Assembly (NCBI GenBank): GCA_964489835.1
Contig: CAZBBC010000099.1
Span: 1-17,856 of the forward strand
Direction of reading: 5' to 3'
Origin: CAZBBC01 sp964489835
GTDB lineage: Bacteria; Calditrichota; Calditrichia; JAJRVZ01
Length of the DNA: 17,856 bases
Shown here in pieces: positions 8,963-15,556 of the stretch. Numbering within the stretch: position 1 is the first letter of the stretch; each line of letters opens with the position of its first letter. Made by a program: the position numbers and the translations under genes. The notes under the pieces are model-generated. The model did no database searches. It was not told where the DNA came from and saw only the letters and a list, made by a program, of their open reading frames with translations.

Positions 8963-10396
8963 ATGGACAAAATGACACGCCGGGAATTTATTGGTACCAC
9001 GGCAGCTGCCAGTGCTGTGTTTATGGCCGGTGGTCTTGCTGTCCGTCCGCTTTTAGCGGCGGAGGATGTCGGGTGGCCGAAGATGCCACCGGTGAAGATT
9101 CATGTGATCTACCTGGGAACCGGTGGGCCCTGGCCGGGACCGAACTTTAATGCCCGGGAAGAGGTGGAGAAATTCAAGAAATTCTTGAAAGGTGTTGAGA
9201 AAAATCTGGGGGATGTGTCTTTCGTTGGTGGCCAGCTGATCCCCAACGAAACACCGGCAGCCGTGCAGGCAGCGGCCGGTCTAGGTGATGCCGATGCTCT
9301 TTTGCTGGTTCATCTCAGTTTCGGCAGCAGTGAACCGTTTTTGACGCTGGTCGATGCAGGACTACCGACGGCCATATTTTCCCAACCCTTCAGCGGACAC
9401 GATTGGATGTATGTTCCCCGGTGGCAGAAGGCCGGTAAAAAGGTTATTCTGCTTACCTCCAGTGACTACAGCCGGTTGGAGCGCGCAGCGGCTTTATTAC
9501 GCGTCCCGGTTCGGATGCGCCAATCGCGTATTATGGTGGTGGGAGAACCGCGGGGCACAGAAGCCGCCTGTTCGGCTGAACAGTTAAAGCAGCGTTTGGG
9601 AACCGAACGGGTGACAATCAGCCAGGAACAAACGATCGCAGCCCATGCCGCGGTTGATTTATCGGCCGCGGAGGCCGAAGCCGAGCAATACTGGATTGGC
9701 CCGGCTAAAAAAATCGTCGAACCATCTCGAAATGATATTATTAACTCAGCCCGACTGTATCTGGCGTTGAAGGATCTGATGATCAAAAATGGTGCGCAGG
9801 CGATTACCAGTTCGCACTGTATGGGTAAACCGGCCAAGGGCTGCCTGGCTTTCAGCAAGTTGAATGACCTGGGATTGGTCGGTGCCTGCGAAGGTGACAT
9901 GGATTCTACCCTGACCATGCTTCTTTATGCCTATGCTTTTGGAGTACCCGGATTTATCAGCGATCCACTTTTCGATACATCGAAAAATGCCATGATTCAT
10001 GCCCATTGTACATCGGCAACCAAACTCGGTGGCCCGGCCGGTGAGCGCGCGCCCTTTCTCATCCGCAATCAGTGCGATAGTAATCAAGGTGTGTCACTGG
10101 AAGTAGAAATGCGTCTGGGACAGGAGGTGACCTGCGCCAAGCTGGTCAATCTGGATACGATCCTGATCTCGACCGGGATAATCACCGAGCATACCAATTA
10201 TTATGACCGGGGCTGCCGCACGCAGATAACCACGGAAGTAAAAGATGCCCGGGCGATGTCCCATAACTGGGGCGGCGACGTGCTTGAAGGGGGTATGATG
10301 ACACTCCTGCATCGCGTGGTTTTTTACGGCAATCACCTGGAAAGCACGAAAGATTTGGCGGCTTTAATGGGGATGAAGGTGGTGGTGGAAGGATAA
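8963..10396 (+). CDS. Tat-signal sugar-isomerase-like protein (L-fucose isomerase-like)
   Basis: The protein has 477 aa. An N-terminal twin-arginine signal (TRREFIG, then AAASAVFMAGGLAV, cleavage near LLAAED) implies export. The body has an N-terminal alpha/beta region (about 43-190; HVIYLGTGGPWPGPN) and a C-terminal half resembling the L-fucose/L-arabinose isomerase superfamily. Candidate metal ligands, by analogy with fucose isomerase, are E310 in ACEGDMDSTL, D334 in SDPLFD and H348 in HAHCTS. Such enzymes interconvert aldoses and ketoses, normally in the cytoplasm, so the exported location is odd. The function may be sugar binding or a different reaction. Its ribosome-binding site is GAGAGGGG shortly before ATG 8963. 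It is probably transcribed alone, and a nested palindrome follows directly. Confidence 0.75.
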   Translation: MDKMTRREFIGTTAAASAVFMAGGLAVRPLLAAEDVGWPKMPPVKIHVIYLGTGGPWPGPNFNAREEVEKFKKFLKGVEKNLGDVSFVGGQLIPNETPAAVQAAAGLGDADALLLVHLSFGSSEPFLTLVDAGLPTAIFSQPFSGHDWMYVPRWQKAGKKVILLTSSDYSRLERAAALLRVPVRMRQSRIMVVGEPRGTEAACSAEQLKQRLGTERVTISQEQTIAAHAAVDLSAAEAEAEQYWIGPAKKIVEPSRNDIINSARLYLALKDLMIKNGAQAITSSHCMGKPAKGCLAFSKLNDLGLVGACEGDMDSTLTMLLYAYAFGVPGFISDPLFDTSKNAMIHAHCTSATKLGGPAGERAPFLIRNQCDSNQGVSLEVEMRLGQEVTCAKLVNLDTILISTGIITEHTNYYDRGCRTQITTEVKDARAMSHNWGGDVLEGGMMTLLHRVVFYGNHLESTKDLAALMGMKVVVEG

Positions 10397-10409
10397 TTTT
10401 GTTAATATT

Positions 10410-10600
10410 GGTTCTTTTGTCCCGCCGAAATGGCGGATCTTCGACTTGATACAAAAGAACCAAAAAATCAAGGCTGTAAAATAATTTGAAGAAATTCTGC
10501 CGCTTGCTTCACTGAATTTTTTAAACTCGCTACGCTCAGACAGTAAAAAATTCTTTTCGTTACACTTCGCGGGGAATTTCTAACAAATTATTTTAAGGCC
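10410..10600. repeat. Nested palindromic element
   Basis: Three inverted repeats are packed here. First, an 11-bp perfect pair, ggttcttttgt (10410-10420) with acaaaagaacc (10451-10461), encloses the hairpin CCGCC-GAAAT-GGCGG (10422-10436). Second, 32-base arms at 10472-10503 and 10569-10600 match closely (gaatttct, caaattatttta and gcc are shared). Third, within those, gaatttttta (10514-10523) pairs perfectly with 10544-10553. No protein is encoded. It looks like a REP/MITE-type non-autonomous element. The first hairpin may also end transcription of the isomerase-like gene, although A's rather than T's follow it. Confidence 0.75.
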
Positions 10601-10611
10601 GCATAGCATAT

Positions 10612-10670
10612 AAATTCAAAGCACGAAATCCGAAATTCGAAACAAATTTCAAATTAGATTAACTAAAATT
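10612..10670. repeat. A/T-rich repeat, copy C (left half only)
   Basis: It carries gcacgaaatcc (10621-10631), as in copy B, followed by the same type of aaattcgaaacaaatt and ctaaaattcaaaacc sequence found at the centre of copies A and B. No matching right arm is visible downstream, so this is a truncated or decayed copy next to the nested palindrome. Confidence 0.6.
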
Positions 10671-10758
10671 CAAAACCAATTGTTTAACCAGACCAGGTTA
10701 ATTGTTATTTTCAGCAAACAGGGTGTTGCCGTAAAAAAGAAAAGTGGGAAGAATGCTG

Positions 10759-11280
10759 ATGGATAAGGGATTTTTACCATTTATTTCATTGTTATCATCG
10801 GTTTCTGTGATCACCATCGTTAGCTGTAGTGGAAATAATAATTTAAACTCCGAGGGGGAGAAACTGCTAACAAAAATAGAATTAGAAAAAATTGTCTATC
10901 GCTTTGAAGATTCTTCCGTTCCGCCGGAATACCACCGCAGCTATACGATCACTTTAACGCCTGAAAAGGTACACATTATTGTGGACAGTTATGGCAATAT
11001 CCTCGCTGAAAAAGAATATACAATCAGAAAAAAACAATTTATCAACATTGTTCATTCAATGGCAGTGAACAATATCCGAAAGCAGCCTTTAGGGGATAAC
11101 GAGGGATGTACCGGTGGGACTGCTGAAATTCTTTCCTATTGGGATGAAGGAAGTGAAATTTTTTCCGCTTCCGTATATCACTGTGGGAGCATTGATAGCG
11201 GCAATTTGGGGGGCAATTTAAAATCTTTTGCTGACGATATTAAAAAATTGGTTCCAGAACTGCACAAATTATTGAGATGA
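10759..11280 (+). CDS. Small lipoprotein of unknown function
   Basis: The protein has 173 aa from ATG 10759, chosen because GGGAAGA lies 6-7 bp upstream. ATG 10753 and GTG 10744 are also in frame but sit too close to or before that site. A hydrophobic signal (about 5-20) ends in the lipobox IVSC with Cys23 as the lipidated residue, followed by a flexible SGNNNLNSEG segment. The mature part has beta-type segments (YHRSYTITLTPEKVHIIVDSYGNIL) and a later Cys pair in EGCTGGT and YHCGS that could form a disulfide in the periplasm. I do not recognise the family. It faces the five-gene operon convergently with only 17 bp between stops, so it is not part of that operon. Confidence 0.75.
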   Translation: MDKGFLPFISLLSSVSVITIVSCSGNNNLNSEGEKLLTKIELEKIVYRFEDSSVPPEYHRSYTITLTPEKVHIIVDSYGNILAEKEYTIRKKQFINIVHSMAVNNIRKQPLGDNEGCTGGTAEILSYWDEGSEIFSASVYHCGSIDSGNLGGNLKSFADDIKKLVPELHKLLR

Positions 11281-11294
11281 TTGGAAAATATTGC

Positions 11295-11319
11295 CACTTA
11301 TTTCGAATTAAGTGTTTTT
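11295..11319 (+). terminator. Weak hairpin plus T-run at the convergent gene ends
   Basis: CACTTA (11295-11300) and TAAGTG (11309-11314) enclose an internal TTCGAA palindrome, and TTTTT follows (11315-11319). This could terminate the lipoprotein transcript; it overlaps the stop codon of the opposing GNAT gene. The stem is A/T-rich, so efficiency is doubtful. Confidence 0.35.
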
Positions 11320-11786
11320 ACATAAATACATTTTGAATCAGCCGGGGCGTAAAACTCTTCCAGCACGGCCTCCAGCTTATACCCATTGTTCTCATAAAAA
11401 GCGCGGGTGGGCATATACTTTTTGCGTGACGAGGTTTCAATATATATCCGCGTGCCTTTCATTGCTTTTACTGCCTGTTCTGTTTTTTCAAGCAGTAAAC
11501 GACCCAGACCTTTTCCCCGCTGGCCTTCATAAACAGCGATCCAGTAAAGGTCATAGCTGCCTGCGGTCGCCGGAATCGGCCCGTAACAAACATAACCGAC
11601 TGTTTGCCCTTCAACCTCTGCAAAAATGAAAAAATAGTCGCTTTCCAAGCCCTTTGCCAGCCGTTCATCGACCAGTTCAACCGCGACTTCGATTTCAGCA
11701 TCATTAAAAAATCCGGTTGAACGCACAATTTCCCGCACCTTAGCAGCATCATCATTTCTGACAACATCCCTGAATTTAATGTCCAT
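11298..11786 (-). CDS. GNAT-family N-acetyltransferase
   Basis: The protein has 162 aa, a single complete GNAT domain. The acetyl-CoA pyrophosphate-binding loop is QRGKGLG at 89-95, preceded by the strand YDLYWIAV and followed by LLLEKTEQAV. AFYENNGYKLEAVLEEFY near 129-146 is the usual motif B end. GNATs move acetyl from acetyl-CoA to an amine. The start codon lies 11 bp inside the end of the GNAT-HDAC gene, so it is translationally coupled as the last gene of the operon. By analogy with AblB in the N-epsilon-acetyl-beta-lysine pathway it could acetylate beta-lysine or a beta-lysyl peptide. That is inference from context only; the sequence does not identify the substrate. Confidence 0.88.
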   Translation of the reverse strand: MDIKFRDVVRNDDAAKVREIVRSTGFFNDAEIEVAVELVDERLAKGLESDYFFIFAEVEGQTVGYVCYGPIPATAGSYDLYWIAVYEGQRGKGLGRLLLEKTEQAVKAMKGTRIYIETSSRKKYMPTRAFYENNGYKLEAVLEEFYAPADSKCIYVKTLNSK

Positions 11787-13560
11787 GGCTATTTCTTTCT
11801 TTTTTTGCTACCGTATATTTGTTACGGTTTACTTCATCCCAGAGACCGTTAAAAAAGTTCCGGGCGTTTACTCCAAGGGAACGCATTTTATATCCGCCTT
11901 CCTGAACAACAAGTACGGGCAGTGTTAAAGTGCCGATCAGTCTTCCGTTAATCTCAAAATCTCTTGCGCTTAAATTCCAGGTACCGGTCGGATCACCTTT
12001 TGCCGTATCCAGACCCAGCAAAACTATTAAAAATTGGGGATTAAATTTTTGTATTTTCTTTAGTGCTTTTTCCAAAACCTGCCGGTATTGCTCGCCCATC
12101 AACTCTTCTGGCATAGGAAAGTTTAAATTATATCCCTTGCCTTGTCCTTTGCCAGATTCATCGGCAAAGCCGGAAAAATAAGGATAGGCAAAACGTGGAT
12201 GACCGTGTATCGAGATAGTCAGCACATCCGAACGCTCGTAAAAAATGTTTTGCTGCCCATTACCATGGTGGTAATCGATATCGAGCATAGCCACCTTGCC
12301 ATGACTGCACAAATACTGAGCAGCGATGGCTGCTGAATTAAAATAACAGAATCCGCCAAAAGATTTTCGCTCAGCATGATGTCCCGGCGGTCGCACCAGG
12401 GCATAAGCAATACGATGCCCATTCAAAATTTTATCGGCCGCTGTAAGTGCGCAATCCACAGCCCGTTTGGCTGCCAGATATGCGTTATGATTGAGTGGTG
12501 TAAAGGTATCGATGCAATAATATCCGGCGCGCACCGGCAGCTCGACCGGGGGACGCGTGGTATTACGGATCGGGAATACATAAGGGTAAATGGATTTATT
12601 TCCCGGTACATTTTTGCACACCTTCTTCAGATAATTCACAAAGCCACTATCGTGTACAGCGCGAATGTGTTTTTCTGAAAATGATTTAACTATGGTTTTT
12701 TCAAAAAGTCCTGTAGGCAATATTTTATTCAGGATCGATTTGATGCGCACCGGCGATTCAACATAACCCCGGTCATTGACATGGTGAATATCATGTTGTT
12801 CATTGACCACAAGCGCAATATTCATTTCAACACTGTCGATATGACGAATCTGTGGAGTAATGCCCTTTTTTATATATTTTGGCGCACGTAAAACTACCGG
12901 ATCATCGGTTATTGATTCAACAACCATATCGATATATGATTGCGGACAGATTTCCTGATATTTGCGGTCAAGAATTGCCGCGATGATTGCGCGCGCAGTA
13001 CTACGCCGCAGGGGTTTATCCTGACCCAAACCATCGAAAACGAGAAAGGGAGGGCTGTCGATGTCATCACCCACAGGTGTTTCATATTTCGTATTACTTA
13101 TCGGTCTGGCACCGTAACGTTCATAAAATCGCAACCGCGCCGCATTTTGGACCAGAGTGCTTTCATTTTGGCATAAAGCCGGATCATCGGGCAGGCATTC
13201 AAAAAACAATCCGACAGAATCCAATTCCAATGCTTCGGCGCGGATTTTATCATACAGGGCACTGCCAATACCCCTGCTGGTTTTGAATTTTGCCGCCGAA
13301 ATAAAATCCAGGTAACAAAAATTAAGATCAGCGGCGTGCATCAGCAAAGCAAATCCCTTGACATGTCCCCTGCCGTCATCAGCAATAAATAGAATAGAAC
13401 GGAAGCGGTGCTTTAAAGGATTTAAAAGCTGGTCCGGCAGTTTTTCAATATCTTCATCTGACAGATTGTCAAACTGGTCTCTTAATATTTGCTGTACTTT
13501 ACTGATGGCTTCGCGATTTATAGCCAGTGCATTGTCATAAATACGACGAATACGGAACAT
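11776..13560 (-). CDS. Fusion of a GNAT acetyltransferase and an acetylpolyamine-amidohydrolase/HDAC-type deacetylase
   Basis: The protein has 594 aa and two opposing activities. Residues about 1-160 are GNAT-like, with the acetyl-CoA loop around SRGIGSALYDKI (95-106) and RLRFYERYGARPI (142-154). A linker region (about 165-240) is helical and not recognised. Residues about 245-575 are a zinc deacetylase of the HDAC/AphA superfamily: the His pair H394-H395 in RPPGHHA, zinc ligands D429 and H431 in DIDYHHGNG, third ligand D518 in GLDTAKGDP, and Tyr557 in QEGGY. All catalytic residues are present. The DIDYHHGNG and GLDT forms favour the acetylpolyamine amidohydrolase branch, which removes acetyl from small amines, over histone-type enzymes. 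AGAAGAG precedes ATG 13560, 14 bp after the previous stop. It is the fourth gene of the operon. Confidence 0.92.
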   Translation of the reverse strand: MFRIRRIYDNALAINREAISKVQQILRDQFDNLSDEDIEKLPDQLLNPLKHRFRSILFIADDGRGHVKGFALLMHAADLNFCYLDFISAAKFKTSRGIGSALYDKIRAEALELDSVGLFFECLPDDPALCQNESTLVQNAARLRFYERYGARPISNTKYETPVGDDIDSPPFLVFDGLGQDKPLRRSTARAIIAAILDRKYQEICPQSYIDMVVESITDDPVVLRAPKYIKKGITPQIRHIDSVEMNIALVVNEQHDIHHVNDRGYVESPVRIKSILNKILPTGLFEKTIVKSFSEKHIRAVHDSGFVNYLKKVCKNVPGNKSIYPYVFPIRNTTRPPVELPVRAGYYCIDTFTPLNHNAYLAAKRAVDCALTAADKILNGHRIAYALVRPPGHHAERKSFGGFCYFNSAAIAAQYLCSHGKVAMLDIDYHHGNGQQNIFYERSDVLTISIHGHPRFAYPYFSGFADESGKGQGKGYNLNFPMPEELMGEQYRQVLEKALKKIQKFNPQFLIVLLGLDTAKGDPTGTWNLSARDFEINGRLIGTLTLPVLVVQEGGYKMRSLGVNARNFFNGLWDEVNRNKYTVAKKERNSHGH

Positions 13561-13574
13561 ATCTCTTCTTTCTA

Positions 13575-14549
13575 CTAAATAATGGTGTCGGCTACAATCC
13601 GGTCGATTACCCGATCATAGTTATAACCGGCAAATTGTGCAGCAGCGATAAAACCGGCATCGGGAGAGATGCAGGGATTGGCATTTACTTCCAGTACCCA
13701 GGGCCGGCCCTGTGCATCCACTCTGAAATCGACACGGGCATACCCGCGCAGATCAAACAGTACCCAGCATTGAAGGGCAAGCTCCTTTAACTGCTGTAGC
13801 AATAATTGATCGGTTTCGGGAAAATCAAAATGGCGCACTGTATTTTTATACTCAAAGGAAGCAGTGTCCCATTTGGCTTCATAACCCACAATTTTCGGCT
13901 TTATAGCAGGATAGTCGATAAAACGGATTTCCGCGGCAGGCAGTACTTCCGGGCCATTTTTTCCACCGAGTACCGAAATATTGAATTCCCGTCCGTCCAC
14001 AAACGATTCCAGGAAACACTCGCCGTATTTTTCGATGTGTTTTTTCAACACCGGCACAAGGGTTTCAATCGCGGGAATAACCGACGCATCCGTTAATCCG
14101 ACCGACGCGTCTTCCCAGACCGGTTTAATAATGTAAGGTGGCATAAACGATACCCGGTCCGATTCCGGTTTTATAATACGTCGCCATTCGGGCGTGGGAA
14201 TATGTGCAGCCCGTAACCTTTCTTTACTCAACAGTTTGTTGGTGGAAATATATTGGGCCTCAGCGCTGCAGCCCGTGTAAGGTATGCGCAGAAAATCGAG
14301 CAGGGTCGGTGCAAGGTGGATTAACCTGCCCGAACCGGCAATGGATTCGACAAGATTGAATACCAGATCCGGATTTACTTGTTGCAACTTTTTTGCAAGA
14401 TCGGACAGATCGAGGGAAACCGGCATCTGAGTGGGTTTGTGATTCAGACGGCGCAGTGCCTCCGAAACGGCCCTGAGTTGAACAAGCACATCAAGTTCAT
14501 CTTTTGCTGCATCCTCCGGGAGATCAGCATATAATATGGCGATATTCAT
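13575..14549 (-). CDS. ATP-grasp ligase 2, D-Ala-D-Ala-ligase-like
   Basis: The protein has 324 aa. It is an ATP-grasp amide-forming ligase: an N-terminal Rossmann-like part (DLVFNLVES at 61-69), the ATP-binding lysine segment YIIKPVWEDASVGLT (K142), ESFVDGREFNISVL (181-194), and the Mg-binding end ARVDFRVDAQGRPWVLEVNANP (D274, E287, N289). Enzymes of this fold activate a carboxylate as an acyl phosphate and join it to an amine. The usual Ddl HGxxGEDG loop is replaced, so true cell-wall D-Ala-D-Ala synthesis is unlikely. It starts 2 bp after the stop of ATP-grasp ligase 1 (TGA-AG-ATG) and is the third gene of the operon. The substrates are unknown. Confidence 0.9.
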   Translation of the reverse strand: MNIAILYADLPEDAAKDELDVLVQLRAVSEALRRLNHKPTQMPVSLDLSDLAKKLQQVNPDLVFNLVESIAGSGRLIHLAPTLLDFLRIPYTGCSAEAQYISTNKLLSKERLRAAHIPTPEWRRIIKPESDRVSFMPPYIIKPVWEDASVGLTDASVIPAIETLVPVLKKHIEKYGECFLESFVDGREFNISVLGGKNGPEVLPAAEIRFIDYPAIKPKIVGYEAKWDTASFEYKNTVRHFDFPETDQLLLQQLKELALQCWVLFDLRGYARVDFRVDAQGRPWVLEVNANPCISPDAGFIAAAQFAGYNYDRVIDRIVADTII

Positions 14550-14551
14550 CT

Positions 14552-15556
14552 TCAGGACACATCTGCAGACAGCGGTTCGCTAACTTTAACCCGGCTCAGC
14601 GCGCTTTGCATGATCATCTCAAATAATTCAGTATAACTGATGCCAACTTTCGAACAAATGATCGGCAGGTCCGAATGCTGAGGATGGATACCGGCCAAAG
14701 GGTTGATTTCCATACAATTGGGTACACCGTTGGCATCGGCCCGCAGATCAACACGACCGGCATCACGGCAGCCCAGACTACGCCAGGCTTGCAGGGCAAT
14801 TTCAACCGCCTGCCGGGCAATGGGATCATCCGGGATACTATAATCAACATATTGTTCACACTGTTCTTTATTCACATAAGAGTAGGCGTTTTGTTCGGCG
14901 TTTTTGCGCAGAACAACTTCCATTATCCCCAGCGATTTGGCCTGTTCCCCTGTCCCGACCACGGCGACCGTGAATTCCCTGCCCGGCAAATAAGTTTCCA
15001 CAAGAACCGGTTGCTGAAATACTTCAAGCAGGTGACTGCATAACGTTTCAAGCTCCTTAAGGTTATTAATTTTGGATGTCGCTGTAATTCCTTTTCCTGT
15101 TCCTTCGGCCATTGGTTTGGCAAATACCGGAAATGGTAAATCAAACCGGTCGAGGTCAGCCACGGTGTTAACTTCAAAGAAGTCCGGCGTTGGAATGCCG
15201 AAATCGCGGAAAACACGCTTTGTCAGACCTTTATGAAGCGTCAAACTTAGCACCAGGGGGTCTGAGAAAGTATAGGGGATATGATAGGCATCGAGCAGGG
15301 CAGGAACCTGGGCTTCCCTGCCGATTCCATATAACCCTTCGGCGATATTGAATACGAGGTCCCAGCGATCACCCCTGGCCAGCCGCTTGTTAAGGCTCCA
15401 GATATTCCCAATCCGGTCCGTTTTATATCCCAGCGATTGCAGGGTCTGGTCAATCGCGTCGATCGTATCAACCCGGTCGAACTCGGCTGTTTCTTCTTCA
15501 CTGTAGCCAAGGTCAAGATAATCCTGGCGCAGATCATAAGTCAAACCGATAATCAT
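14552..15556 (-). CDS. ATP-grasp ligase 1, D-Ala-D-Ala-ligase-like
   Basis: The protein has 334 aa. N-terminal domain: MIIGLTYDLR and LVFNIAEGLYGIGREAQVP (67-85), which stands in the place of the Ddl HGxxGEDG loop. ATP-binding lysines are probably K109 (HKGLTKR) and K147 in FAKPMAEGTGKGI. VETYLPGREFTVAVV lies at 186-200. The Mg site is RVDLRADANGVPNCMEINPLAG (D270, E283, N285). The C-terminus (SKVGISYTELFEMIMQSAL) is Ddl-like. It differs clearly from its neighbour ligase 2, so the two likely use different substrates or act in sequence. ATG 15556 shares one base with the aminomutase stop (TAATG), and GGGAGG lies inside the aminomutase end, indicating translational coupling. Confidence 0.9.
   Translation of the reverse strand: MIIGLTYDLRQDYLDLGYSEEETAEFDRVDTIDAIDQTLQSLGYKTDRIGNIWSLNKRLARGDRWDLVFNIAEGLYGIGREAQVPALLDAYHIPYTFSDPLVLSLTLHKGLTKRVFRDFGIPTPDFFEVNTVADLDRFDLPFPVFAKPMAEGTGKGITATSKINNLKELETLCSHLLEVFQQPVLVETYLPGREFTVAVVGTGEQAKSLGIMEVVLRKNAEQNAYSYVNKEQCEQYVDYSIPDDPIARQAVEIALQAWRSLGCRDAGRVDLRADANGVPNCMEINPLAGIHPQHSDLPIICSKVGISYTELFEMIMQSALSRVKVSEPLSADVS

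Larger units (their letters stand above)
10397..10758. other. Non-coding spacer holding two repeat elements
   Basis: These 362 bases contain no credible gene. They hold a nested palindromic element (10410-10600), then a solitary half copy of the A/T-rich repeat (about 10612-10670), then a short leader for the lipoprotein gene with GGGAAGA at 10746-10752. Confidence 0.7.

Noticed and set aside
9466..9918. Open frame of 150 codons on the - strand
   Set aside because: It lies wholly inside the isomerase-like gene, has no ribosome-binding site and no recognisable domain; the + strand protein clearly explains the sequence.
14675..15043. Open frame of 122 codons on the + strand
   Set aside because: It is antisense to ATP-grasp ligase 1, whose motifs cover the same bases; no domain seen.
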